A DNA stretch of 64,000 nucleotides from Hygrophila difformis. Lineage: Eukaryota > Streptophyta > Magnoliopsida > Lamiales > Acanthaceae. This document shows, piece by piece, positions 47,934-60,131 of this stretch. The stretch is taken from NCBI GenBank assembly GCA_030278955.1, contig JAOANR010000004.1, positions 13,318,428 to 13,382,427 of the forward strand. The letters are read 5' to 3'. Below the pieces are notes generated by a model. The model saw nothing but the letters and a program-made list of their open reading frames with translations. It was not told the origin of the DNA and ran no database searches. Position numbers and translations under genes: made by a program. Position 1 is the first letter of the stretch. The number at the start of each line of letters is the position of its first letter.

Positions 47934-49757
47934 ATGGACCGATTTCATGGACCCCTCCCAATCCTTGGACCCGTGCCTAGACCCGAGCCAAGGAGGAGAG
48001 GGTAAACCCTATTTTCACCATGGACATAGCCCCCCTTCGGACCCGTTCTTTTTATTTTTGTCTCGTTTTGTTTTTAGTTTGTGTGTTCGTAGTATGATGT
48101 TGTTAGTGTGCACATCCAACTTCAGATCTTTAGAGGTTTTGAGTGCCCTCGGTTTTGAGTACCATTTTGAAGTTTTTGAGAACTTGTTTTGAAAACTGAT
48201 TAATGGGGTTAAAACTGCTAATGGATAAGATTTTTGAAGTTTAAAACTGGAAAGAACAAACTGATAAACATTTGGGTGTTGTTTTGAATATCGGGATGTT
48301 ATTAGTTTGATTGATCCTGATGTGATGTGCACAGTGTGGGTGGTGTAATAAAGATGGAAGATCTTTTTGGGCACATTTGTTCTCATGTTAGAAATCTCAT
48401 GGGAATAAATGTTTGTTTGTTTATGGAAACATAGTACAAACACCCAATAGGAAGCTTCCACTTTTAATAAAAGCAACCTTTTAGAAAAAGACAAAAAGAG
48501 TCATTTTTGTTTAATGTTTGACTTGAGTTTTGTTCCCAATGGAACACTAGTGTGAGTAAGATAGCAGTATTTTGTCACCTAACTGCTATCCTTTTCAAAA
48601 TCCATAATGGGACCACTCACATCCCACTTTTATTAAATAAAACGAGTCAACCATTTTTAAATATTAAAAATAGTGTTTGCAAATTTTTGGATGCTTTAAA
48701 CTGTCCAAACAGTCCAAGCTATTCAGAAACAGCAAATCCGTTCCGCCACGTCTCCATTGCACATTCCAATATTCGAGCATTCCATTTCCATCTATCCATC
48801 TCATTCCACTTCCAACAAGTGTCTCGGACTTGTTTAATAAAATTGAAAACTTCTGGGCCCTATGGCCCATTAAAAAGATTTTAGGCCCAATGGCCAATTT
48901 TATTTTATTTTGGGCTCTTTAGCCCATTTAAAACCAAATATTATTTACATATGCTTTAAATTAAAATTCAAGTCAGAAATTTAATAATCTCACATCTAGA
49001 GCAAAGCTCTAAATGTGAGGATGTTGGTTTCTAAACTTGAATAATTTCCGAAAATTACATAAAAATTGGATTCATTACTTCCTATCTTTTCAGGGACAAT
49101 CTTCCAAACCCAGACCCTGCACCCGAAGAAACCCATCTGCTGGACTTACCCCTCGAGCTCCTGGGTGAAATCCTCTCTCGCGTAGGAGAGAATGACATCA
49201 GTGAAGCCTTCAAAGCACAGCAAACCTGCAAGAAATTCAGGGATGCCGGAAACCTCTCCATCGTCTACAAACGATGCGAGGTCAACACATCCACTATAAA
49301 GAGAGGGCGGGAGTACTATCGTTGGGAGAAGCGGAGATTCCTTCGGACATGCGACCAGGCTGGAAACCACAATCTCCAAATCATCCCAGCAATGTTGGCA
49401 TTTGCAGAGGGGAATGAAGAGCAAGCCTATGAACTGCTACGCCTGGGGATCGAGGACAATCATAAAGCGACAATCTTTGCCTACGGGTTGATGCTCATGA
49501 GCAAGGAGGACCCAGGGCAGGTCGAGCAGGGAATCAGGATGATTGACAGGATGGTGACAAGATGGTCAGTCTTCCAAGACACATCCGTCAATGTCCTCGA
49601 ATGGATGGTTGACCAACCAGACACCCCATTCCTATGGGCTGATCAGGAAGGCAGAGTTTACTGCCCCAGGGATCACGAGGCCATAACAGATCCCAATGAT
49701 TGGTGTCTGCGGTGTGAGCTATCCAGCTATCTCCACTGGGCTAGTTACATGTTCTGA
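47934..49757 (+). CDS. F-box protein gene in the env-like position of Athila (two exons)
   Basis: Exon 1 is 47934-48001 (MDRFHGPLP...RRR), donor GG/GTAAAC. Exon 2 is 49094-49757, acceptor CTTTTCAG. Joined in frame it gives 243 residues. Exon 2 begins DNLPNPDPAPEETHLLDLPL, then ELLGEILSRVG and QQTCKKFRDAG, an F-box of the kind in plant proteins such as the At2g35280 group. A region resembling Sel1/TPR-like repeats follows (FAEGNEEQAYELLRLGIEDN, AYGLMLMSKED). The C-terminus is Cys-containing (VYCPRDHE...DWCLRCE). F-box proteins bind SKP1 in SCF ubiquitin ligases and select targets for degradation. No frameshift or stop. Athila elements usually have an env-like spliced gene here; no membrane segment is seen. 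The function in the element is inference. Confidence 0.75.
49010..49026 (+). promoter_or_regulatory. PPT-like 17-nt motif with upstream hairpin, copy 2
   Basis: Same core as at 47089. The hairpin CACATCTAGAGC-AAA-GCTCTAAATGTG (11 of 12 paired) overlaps it. It lies 84 nt before the F-box exon 2 acceptor. Confidence 0.75.
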
Positions 49758-50721
49758 AGGAAAGGAAGAAGCATGAATCCGAATTTACCCTGCTTTATTT
49801 TATTTCCAGTCTAGTAGTAGTATTTGCAAGGGATTTCCTCCTTTTGTGCGTGCAGGTTTGTATCAACTGCACGAGAATCCCTTGCCCCGGATGTATTTAT
49901 TTGCTTTCCCTAAAATTGGAACTCAGCTTTTGAGACCCCTGAACAATTCTTTACTGCTTTCCTTTTAAAAGATGTCTGCACAGTCCAAGATGAATAAGTG
50001 ACTGTCAGACCAAAAATATGCTGTTGACATACTCAGTATGTCAGCAGTGCCTCTTTACTGCTTTCAATTAAATAACCAGCAAAAATATGCATAAACTTGC
50101 TCTAAATTCACAGGTTGAATTTAGGCTTGTGATTAAATTTTCAAACTTTTAAATTGGGATAATGTAATCGAGAACATGCATGAAATGAATTCCTGAGGTT
50201 TTGAGCTATAAAAATTTAATGATGCGATCAGCTTATTGGGTAATAAATCTGCATGTTAGAGATCTTGATTGAATAAATTGTTAGAATTAAGCTTTGATTG
50301 AATTTGCGAATATTGTATGACATGAATCAACCATTCCATGTGAGATTTGAGCCATGAGTCATTTTTACTCATTCTTTTCTTTGATGTGTGAATCATTTTG
50401 ATTAAAGGAAACTAGAACTTGCGATTGGGACCGACTCAAGACCATGTCATATTCCCGAAATCGAGCATATGATCGAGGCACTTAGAGAAACCCAAATTTT
50501 TTGGCCTTCGTTTGAAATCCAAACCCAAAAATATTTCCCCTTTAGGATTAACCAAGTTGAGCCTTTAAGCCTAATTTTTTCTTTGAAACCCTCTATATTA
50601 TTCCTAGCCTTACAAAAAGACCAAGAAATTCAAACCCAAGTGAGCAAGGATGAATTCTATCAAGGTATTACAATTTTTGATCATCCATAAAAACTATAAA
50701 TCGGTATTCTATAAACCGATT

Positions 50722-50722
<1 letters not shown>
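49758..50722. other. Athila 3' region after the F-box gene
   Basis: Non-coding. A 73-codon ORF at 50469-50690 shows no domain. A small hairpin (ATCGGT...ACCGAT, about 50699-50720) precedes the A tract. Confidence 0.5.

Positions 50723-50766
<44 letters not shown>
50723..50766 (+). repeat. A44 homopolymer
   Basis: 44 consecutive A on the element's sense strand, about 965 bp after the F-box stop. It could be a retroposed poly(A) tail or a simple expansion. Confidence 0.9.
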
Positions 50767-50769
<3 letters not shown>

Positions 50770-51466
50770 AGAAATGTTGAACTTCAGTCAACAACAATAA
50801 ATTGCAAATGACAAAGCAAATTAGACATAGTCTAATGTCATGCAATAGAAAAAGAAAAGCAAAAGAAAGAGAAACAATGATGATCATAAATTTTAGATAA
50901 AAATGCCAAGCTATGATGGAATTAACTCTTGCCACTTCTTAGCCCAATAATTTCCCTTTCCTACCTAATGTTACAACCGTATGCCCCGTTATAACCCTTA
51001 AATAAGACCTCGTGATCTCAATTTGAAGAAATGAGCCGGTGGCGAGTTGGTCTGATTGCAAGCTTATGGGATAATTTAATTAAATATGATTTTGAGCGTT
51101 CATGATTAAACCCCAATTGAGAGTGAGTGAATTTTCCGATTCTCTTATAAGTGAGGCCCTTTCTCATCACACATGTTCGTGTCATACCTTAATTCTAATT
51201 TTTAATCTTTGCATCTTTCAAACATGACATTCATGAAGGATTAATAATAATGTTTGATTTGTAGGCCTGATATAGTGAGCAAGTATCATTTCATTAAACA
51301 CTGCAATCAAGGGAATTCAATACTTGTAGCTTTTGATTGTCTTATCCCAATTCAAAAAGGATGTGATTTATGAAGCCACGAAAATGAATTGAATATGTAG
51401 AGTCCGTGTTCCTAGGAACATTGACTCTGACTGCTCGGGGACGATCAGTATTAAATGTGAGGATGT
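50767..51466. other. Athila 3' untranslated region up to the PPT
   Basis: Non-coding. It ends in TTAAATGTGAGGATGT, taken as the polypurine tract and LTR junction (third copy of the 17-nt motif, 51452-51468). Confidence 0.6.
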
Positions 51467-54400
51467 TGATAATGGCCAAAAATGACCATTATTTTCAATC
51501 CATTTCCGTGTCTTAAACGGGCATTTGATCGCATTCCGGTCTTACATTAAGTAAGAAAGCAGTCGAATTGGACTGATTTATGCATAATTGTAAAAATAAT
51601 AAGCTGGTATGAAAAAGACATAAATATGTAATTTTATTACATATTTATGTTAGAAAAATCCAAAAACATGAGAAAAAGAAAAGGAAACAAAAAGATGGGA
51701 AAAAGATAGAAAAAGCCCACAAAAAGAATATTCTTGGCCCATCTGGCCCAATCCAGCAGGCCCAGGAAGACCTTTGTCGCGGAAGCCCTTGGCGCGATGC
51801 AGCGTTCCGCGACAAAGGCATACTCCGCGACCAACTGGCCCCAAATGAAGAGGAGATCAGCCAAGCCCTTGGCGCGATGACCCTTGTCGCGATAGCATGA
51901 CTCCGCGACAAAGGCCCATTCCGCGACCAAGATGCACAAATAGAGACACAAGACCCAGTCGAGAAGCCTTGCCACATGCAGCATGTTCCGCGACCAACTT
52001 GATGTTCCGAGACAAAGCTGTGATGTGTGTGATGTCTTAAGACACAATGGGCTAGAATCAAGGCCCATGGGCTTAGGGTTACACTTCTATAAATATGAGG
52101 TGTCTCCCATGAGCTAAGGGTTGGTTGGACAGTTGAAAGTTTGAATTTGAGAGTTCTTGAAGGCAAGCTTAGGAGTTCTTCCTTAGGTAGAGTAGTTAGG
52201 TTTATTTTTATGTATTATTTAATTTTTTGCACTTAGTTTAGTTTAGATTAGTGTTTTACTGTTCACAGTGTTTAGATAGCCATTTTTATACTATGTTTTG
52301 TTTTCTAAACTCTTGTTTTAGGGTTTGTAGTACCCAAACCATGGGTATTAACAACACCCCTTCAATAAAATGGGAAAACATTCATCATTTGTGTCCCAAA
52401 TCATGAAATGGGTCTCACACCCCATGGATTTATGCTTTCTCTTTCATTTTGGGGTCATTTGACCCCCATTTTGTTATTTTTATGTTCACTGTTGGCATAT
52501 TATGGATAATGTTGTGTAGATGTGTGATTAAACCCTAGATTAGGACCCTTGCTCTATTTTTATATCCTGCTCAGTCTTGTTATTTTTGTTTAAGCATGTT
52601 CTTCCTTATTTTGAATGTCTCTTGTTTATTTTTAGCTTAGAATAGCTTTTTGATCTGAAATAGGGTGAGATCACGCTGTTTGCATGCCACTGTTCATTTC
52701 TGCTTTTTCTGACTTTTGTCCTGAACCACCTTGGGCGCCAACCGCCTTCTGGCGCGGAACCACGTTCCGCGACAGAGTGGCAGTTCCGCGACCAAGGTGT
52801 TTCAAGACACTTGTCTCTATAATTTAAAACCCTTTGTCGCGGAATACCTTGTCGCGGAGCCACGTTCCGCGACAAAACTATCCATGCATAGCGACAAAGG
52901 AGCCAAACTCTTGCATTTTGTCTTCATGGCTTCTTGTCGCGGAATCATCCTGTCGCGGAACCACGTTCCGCGACAAAATCTCATTCCGAGACAGAAAAAT
53001 TATGCCATGTTTCTTAGCCTTTGAACACCTTGTCGCGGAACACCTTGTCGCGGAACACGTTCCGCGACAAAATCTCCATGCATAGCGACAAAGGTTCAAA
53101 TGCCTTAGAATTTTATTAAAACACTTTGTCGCGATGTCACCCTTGTCGCGGAGCCACGTTCCGCGACAAAACCATGCATAGCGACAAAGAGGCGTTATGC
53201 TGCCAAAAATTCTAAAAACTTGTTGGGATGTCCATGTCGCGGATCTCGGTCCGCGACAACATTTATGATATAGCGACAAGATTCCCCCCCCTCTATTTAA
53301 TCTTAAACAAATTTCATTCTCTCTCTATTTTATATTGCAACACTCACATCATAGCCCCACGGGTTACGATGTAACATTCTGGAATTGCAATGTAGGGTGT
53401 TATGCTGCCCAAATTTTGATTCTCCATGTGCATCACTTAACTGATTGAACCCTTGACTCATCAATGATTAAAGATTGAGATTAGCAATAATCAAACTCCA
53501 ACAATCATCATGATTAAAGGACCTTTGTTCAATTGCCATTAAAACACTCTTGTATAAACAAAATCCTGATGGCTTAAACAGATAATCTGGACTGTAATTA
53601 ATTATGGTAGGAAGGATTATTTAAGACCATTACATGTGGATCCGATCCACAACCTTGCATGAGAAACCAATGTCTCTCATACAATGGATCTTCTTTTGCT
53701 TCTTGTTTATTCTGTCTTTGTGTATTGTGTGGAACCATTAGTAAAGAATACATCAGAATAATGTTGGCGGGTACTCCCTCATGGATAACTAGCTCGTATT
53801 CTGGGTACTAGTTACTAATCGTTATTTTGCATGATCTGAATGGCTGTCAGTGGAAGTCTTGGCGGTTCGCCCATCCGGGGTTATAATAGCTGCTCAACTG
53901 ACTCTCATCTAGATACAGTTTTATTTTTGTTATCTTAATTTCCAAACCCAAATTCCAATCTGTAAGGGGAATCAGTTGGCATCAGTCAATGCCAACTGAT
54001 GATCATTATAGAAAGGAAGCATGTAGGTTTTTATCCGAATTCACAGACAGTGGAGGCCCAACTGGTGTTGACACCACCATTATAGAGTCTCAGCTGTCTA
54101 AATTCGCTTCATCCGAGTGATTGGGAAATTGGACGGTAGATGTTTACAGTCCACCCAATTGTTCTGCCACTACTTTGGTACCTTGACCATTCCATTCTGT
54201 GTTTCACCTTCTGTCTAGACCCGCCTTTATATTTTGGGTCAATTAATTTTACACTTCCATATATTCCTATGCATGATAATATTATGTACTGTTGTGGTCT
54301 GTAATTATTTTGGGATCCTTCCCTTGGACAATAGAAGTCTAGATCTTAAACAGATATTGCTTTATAAACTTCCAACAAGAACCTCTTTATAAAATCCGGA

Positions 54401-56185
54401 TCTGAGTAAGGGATAAATTCTTCAGTTATGACTAATTCATATTCTATCAAGGATTATATTTTGGGAATTAAGAAGCAGATTCAGCGATTAGGTCTCGTCT
54501 GGGCTGAAAGGGTCTGTGTTTTAACTGAGAGTCTAGTACCTGACAGGGAATGATTTTCAAATCCATTATTTTCCAAAATTGCTGGTTGATGGAAATGTAA
54601 GATTAAGTGCTACACCGAGATGGGGTCCACTTGGATTCAAATACAGTGTAGTAAATAATCTTAGAGGAACATCATCTAGGCCTTGGTTATTTTCCAAGAT
54701 AGGGTTGAGTTTTCTTTCAACTGCCGTCTTCTTCTGCCAAAGCCTACTTTTGAGTCCTGAGTGAGTGCATCCGGAACGGACTAATTTATTAGTTCGTTTC
54801 ATTAGTTTGTATCTCATAACCACCCGGAAGAAAGTGAACACACTAGTGGTTCACTGAGAGCTGGGAATTCTTGATCCATACTCCATCATTCTGATGGGGA
54901 GCTGTCTTTTACTACCAGGATCAGATTTTCAAAACCTCCGAGTGATAGGATTTTAAATGCTTTCTTTACTGCTTTCTTTTAACCGCTTTCATTAGAGGTC
55001 ACTCGGTTGTATTGAGAGTTGTGTAACTGCTACTAGGATTGACAGTTAAGGGATAGTTCAGGGCTTAATTCGAAACTTTGGGTGTGACATGGGAGAATGA
55101 TAGTGGTACTTGGCATTTCAATAAATGATGTGTCGGGTGTTGCTTATCCACCACAGATGAAGTAACATACCCAGGCCAGGGCAGTTACGAATCTGTGGTA
55201 TCTTAGAATTTGTGGTCTTAGGAACATGTAAACTCATATTGCAAGTACCTGTCTGTTAAAGGGAAAGCCTTATTGAGAGCATGAGAATTAGCTATCTGAA
55301 AGAAATATCCCAAACAAGGATCTGCGTATAAAAATGGAAGTTTAATATTGCTGTATCTCACTCTTGTCCAATTTTCATTCTTTTCTTCCTGTCCTTTCTG
55401 TCCACATTGTGACTCAACTTCACGGTTGGCACAATGCTCCTTTTCCCTGCTTTCATAGATAATGTTTACTGCGTTCTTAGAATAATTCTTATCCGCTTTC
55501 TAGAATAGATTTATTTGCTTTATAGATTAATTTAACTGCTTTCCAGGTCTAATTTACATTCATGTCAGTAGTTATTAATCACCTTTCAAACCTATTGAGC
55601 AATATGAATGGAAAATCTAGTAAAACGACGTGGGACCTGCTTCTATCGCACATCCTCCAGTGAACGATCCGGTCTTACTATAAATTACTGCAATTTTTGA
55701 CACCGTGCGCTTTCGGGGGCACAGTTTCTTAAACACGAGCAATAAAAACTTGACTACTTATAAATATATCCCTAATCACAATTCCGCTATCATAAAGTGG
55801 TTTCATTAAATAAAATCTAAACCAGGACCATGATTTTTTGGAAAATACTCATGTAGTGGGAACTTGCCAAAAGTTTCATGGCAGGAACTCTCATGGCAAG
55901 AATTGATGAGAAGTATCATGGCATAAGTGCCGGGGATCCTCAGTGTGACAGGCTGAAGGTCAACCTATCCCGGTCATGCCATGAGATTTGTCAACATTTC
56001 ATGCTAGAGAGGACCACAGCGCCATTTGAAATTAAAGCACCACACTTGAGTAATAAAAAGGCTAATAATCTTGATATATCCCTAAACCCTTTCCCGTGAA
56101 TCATAACTCATTTCATTTAATAAAATCAATCCTGATATATTTTATTGAAAAATACTCGTGTTAATGAAATTTGTCAAAAGTTTCA
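51467..56185 (+). repeat. 3' LTR of Athila, 4,719 bp
   Basis: Same length and, by eye, same sequence as the 5' LTR. Hairpin clusters at 51772-52022 and 52742-53282; TATA at 52088. Followed by the TAGCT duplication. Confidence 0.96.
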
Positions 56186-56190
56186 TAGCT

Positions 56191-56313
56191 CCCGTTTGAT
56201 ACCGGATAAGAGAACGTTGTTTTGGGGGGTATGATACCTGTTGGTACCGGATTGAAAAGAGCAGTGCCCCCTTCAAAACAATATGATAAGAGCCCTTTTG
56301 AAACAAAAAAAAT
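56191..56313 (+). pseudogene. rpoC2: Plastid psaA remainder fused to rpoC2 fragment (nuclear copies)
   Basis: 56191-56210 continues psaA (SSRLIPDK). The sequence then switches at an AAG/GAG overlap into [21 protein letters not shown] and PFETKK, a part of the plastid RNA polymerase beta'' subunit near its C-terminus. The rpoC2 reading is open for about 35 codons with several substitutions. psaA and rpoC2 are both in the large single-copy region but not adjacent in a typical plastome. Confidence 0.85.
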
Positions 56314-56393
56314 GATAATGGGCCAGGCTTATGATTCAAACGCGCAGATTTGTCTTAAAATGCTAATCAGACAAATAGCGCGAGGGGGGCATC
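56314..56393 (+). promoter_or_regulatory. Junction sequence and polypurine tract of the Tat element
   Basis: GCGAGGGGGGCATC lies directly before the 3' LTR TG at 56394 and serves as the candidate PPT. Origin of 56314-56377 is not identified. Confidence 0.65.
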
Positions 56394-57029
56394 TGTTAAC
56401 CCCAATATTTTAGGCCCAATGAATTTAACCCAATTCTTTTTCGAGAGGCCCAATCCAATTCAGAGGCCCATTAAGTTTAGCCCAATCCATTTTCGAGAGG
56501 CCCGGTCCAGAGGCCCATTAAGCTTAGCCCAATCCATTTTCGAGAGACCCGGTCCAGTTTGAGATTCATCCGGATAAAACAAGGGGTGAGGCTGCACCAT
56601 TAAAAAAATTTACTGGAGAGGAGTCAGGCTTGAGAGGCTACATTTTGGATAAACCAAGAGAGGGATCAAGAAGAGGGACGGTTACTCAGAGGAGATCGCG
56701 CAGCTTCAATGCAAGGCATCATTAGAGGAGGAGAATCCGCACCATATTGAAGCCTGGAGACTCAACACTCATCCTCACTCATCCTCACCTATCCGCTATA
56801 AAATGCCAGAGGCGACATTGGGACAAGGACATCTACACACACCCCTAGAGGATTCGCACTTTCAATATTTTACTTCCTGCAATTTTTTCCTTCCTGCAAG
56901 TTCAATTCATGTTCTTACATTCCTGCAAATTTTCCATTCCTTTACAGCTTTGCTTAAATTATTGTAATTCCCATCGGTGAATCTTGTAATCATCTTCACC
57001 TTTATTCAATAAAAAATTCTTGGTTAACA
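56394..57029 (+). repeat. 3' LTR of the Tat element
   Basis: 636 bp, TGTTAACCCC...GTTAACA. It differs from the 5' LTR at roughly ten positions, including two or three single-base indels. TATA near 56800. Confidence 0.95.
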
Positions 57030-57629
57030 GTTCTCTTTAGACATTCATTGCAGTGCAGCTGATCAGGCAATTTAGTTTTTGTAGGTGGTGTTCTGTTGAA
57101 TCCAATAAAGTAAGTTAGGATCAACAATTTGCTCCACACCATTTGACATTGAATCTCGCACTTTACAATGGAGCATTTGTTATCAGGTTTTGTTCTCATA
57201 AAACCTCCAACATGATCCCCATAACTATAGATATCAATTATTCCTTCCACTCTGTATTCTGGAAAGACAAAAATTTAGAGTTGTGATAAGGCATGCATGA
57301 AAGGGTGGGTAAAACTACATATGTTGGTTACATGGTAAACAATAGAAAACCTAACAAAACATGCAGTAAAGAAGGATGATATACCTGGAACCATATAAGA
57401 AAAGGTAGCTAGGGTCCTGGTTTGTTCAATTTTGTCTTCCCCACTCACGAACTTTTCCAATTTGAAGTTGCTAACGTGGGCAACCATATTTTCGTTTTTA
57501 AGCACATTTACTAGGCTTCGAATCACAATGAATCACTGGTTTTGAGTAGCCATGGTGGAGATATTCAAGTGAGATGCTACATTCGATCATTATATGCCCA
57601 ACCTAATATAACCACTTTTTGGGCACGTA

Positions 57630-57981
57630 GGGTCTGTTCTGCATGCAGAGCTTAGGGAGCTGGAGCTGTTGGAGCTGTAGCTGTCAGTTTTATTTAAATG
57701 TCTATACAACTAGCTGTAGCCGTAAAAAAATGTATGAAATGACATAAAAGGACAAACATTTATGTAGACTATTGGGTATGAGTTGGTTATTAGGTTAAAA
57801 TTGTAATTGCTCAACAAAAAGCTACGAGCATATTTTTTAAAGCTACTACAGGTAGCTTCTAAAAAGAAGCTTCTAAAAAGAAGCTTCCAAAAGCTCTCGT
57901 AAGCTCCCAAAAGCTAGTATGCAGAACGGGGCTTTTGTTTTAAAATAAAAGCTAAAGCTATCAAAAGCTCCCAAAAGCCCA
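57630..57981. mobile_element. MITE-like insertion in the kinase N-lobe, about 350 bp
   Basis: One end GGGTCTGTTCTGCATGCAG and an inverse copy CCCCGTTCTGCATACTAG (near 57930) form a terminal repeat. The interior is made of AGCTCC/GGAGCT and AAGCTTCTAAAAAG repeats. It separates ...SFKAL from KKWLY of the kinase. The right boundary is uncertain (57930 or 57981) and no clean duplication was found. Confidence 0.6.
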
Positions 57982-59300
57982 GAGCCTTAAAACTATTGTC
58001 TGAACTGCATATGGCTTTGGTGAGATTTTGATGTCGTCTCAGATTGCATGGTACTTCGCATTCTGCATCAAAGCTTTTAAGAGCTCCTTCTACCTGCAAA
58101 TTGAACACCTCCGACAGCAAAAGCTGTCCATCTCCTAGAAGCCCGTTCAACAGTACCAAAACCTCCTTTCTGGACCAAGTTACTTTCATTGTATATGTCC
58201 GTTGCCTGTTGTAGTTCAGAATATGTAATTCTTCTTTTTTCTCAATGGTGACTTACTTATCTGAAAGCTCTGGAGGTTGATTTCTCTTTCGGTGTTTATT
58301 CATAAGAGGACTGATATAGCAGCGGCGCCACTGCTATGATTTTAGTCCTGATGGCTCCAAAAACAAGATGGAACTTTGTGCTCTGGCTTCGCAGACAATC
58401 GAAAAGGGTTGGTATGCTAAGGTACATGGGACATTGAATCTAGGAGTGCCACACAAGATTTTGTTCATGATGAATAATCGTTCGATCAGTGGAATTTCGA
58501 AACCACCAGATGGGATTTCACTACTTACGTCATTAAAAGAAACATTGAAGTAGATCCGTGGAAAACTCCAGTGACTTTGAATGGCAGCTGAGAGATTGTT
58601 TTGAGAAAGGTCCAAAGATCCCAAATTTATCATTTTACTCACCACTTCTTGGATGGATTTCCTTGAGAAAAAAATTAAAAAATTCCAAGCTACTGAGATT
58701 TCTGATCTCACTGAGAATGGTCCATTTTGATCCAACATTTATCTGCTACTAGATAGATATGTTGGTGATATGTGGAGAAATTCCAATGGTTGTTGGAAAG
58801 GTGCGTGCCATTCAAAGGGTGATTACTGGGGCACAAATTTTCAGAGTATCTCTACAATTTGTCTGAGAAGTCGAAAGACTTAATTCTGCCTGCGGATAAA
58901 GGTTTAGTGGTGAAATTGGTCTCATTCATGTTTACCATCCAAACTCCCAAACCAAGTTCTACAGTGAGGTTTGTATATAGTTGGTAATTGAACTCGGTAT
59001 TTGTCCTGTAAGGTCATTATTCCTTCCAAGGTACACTTAGCTTCTTCATGATTTGGTAGATTAAAGGTAGTGGGAAGATTGCCGGAAAAAGAGATTTCTA
59101 TCGGCACATAGCATAGCAGCACTCAGCTTTTGACAAGAATGGAACATTGTCTGAAATAGGAAAGCGTGAAAGGATCTTATATCTCGATTATGGTAGCTGA
59201 ATAAAAAAAGATAACAGGACCATCTTATTACCAAATCAAAGCTGTTGGTGAGAGTCCCTCACTCGAACGCACGTCTCCATAGAAATTTGTTCCGTGAAAG

Positions 59301-60131
59301 TGTTAACCCAGCAAAAATATTGAAGGCCCATCCCTATTAGTCCAATATTGAAGGTTCATTTATTGATGTAGAGTGTTCAACCCAATTGGTGAAAATATAT
59401 CCGGAAGAGGGAGGACACGTCTCCAAAGCCCAGGATACCCTCAAGATGAGGAATCCCATACAATCAAGCAGTGGCCCAGTTAGTGAAAACATATCCGGAA
59501 GAGGGAGGACACGTCTTCAGGTCAGTAAAGATATATCCGGAAGGGGGACACATCTTCAAAGTCTCAGTCGATGAAAATATATCCGGAAAAGAGGACGCAC
59601 TTTCAAAGGTCCAATCTATTTTTTAAGGCTCGGTCCGATTCAAAATTTATCCGGATAATGATCCAATGGGAGAACCGGCACCATAATGCAAGGGCGACAG
59701 GAAAGTGACTCGGGCCGCCAATCAGTCGTATCCTAAGCCACATCTCCTAGGTACCTATGATGTAACCAGAAGTCAAAGACGATCGCGGCGGCATCGCGTC
59801 TCACTAATGCAGAGCGGCGGTATGCAAGCGCAAATCAAGGAAAGGATGGCGGCTCATTAATACAAGGCGCATGGGAGAGGGATCACTACAACGGTGGGAT
59901 GAGTCCCACCCTTTATAAAAGGATGAGCATGGTTACTCCAGAGGGCATCAATAGACATCCCAAGAGGACTTTCATATTTTATGCATTCTTCATTCATTCT
60001 TCATTCTGCAAGTTTTAATTCCTTTACAGCTTTCTTATTTTCGTGTAATTCCTTTCTGCAATTCTTGTAATCCTTTCGATACTCATCAATAAAAAAAGAG
60101 GTTTCTCCCTCAAAGAAATTCTTGGTTAACA
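59301..60131 (+). mobile_element. Solo LTR related to the Tat element, 831 bp
   Basis: TGTTAACCCA...CTTGGTTAACA, flanked by GAAAG at 59296-59300 and 60132-60136. The same end palindromes, TATAAAA (59914) and polyadenylation-side phrases (CAATAAAAAA, TTCTTGTAAT) as the LTRs at 21289 and 56394, but otherwise diverged. It includes about five tandem units of ATATCCGGAAGAGGGAGGAC type (59390-59660). No internal region, so it formed by LTR recombination. Confidence 0.92.

Noticed and set aside
47394..48005. 203-codon ORF as an env-like gene
   Set aside because: Runs through the hairpin repeats and has no membrane segment; only its last 23 codons fit as exon 1 of the F-box gene.
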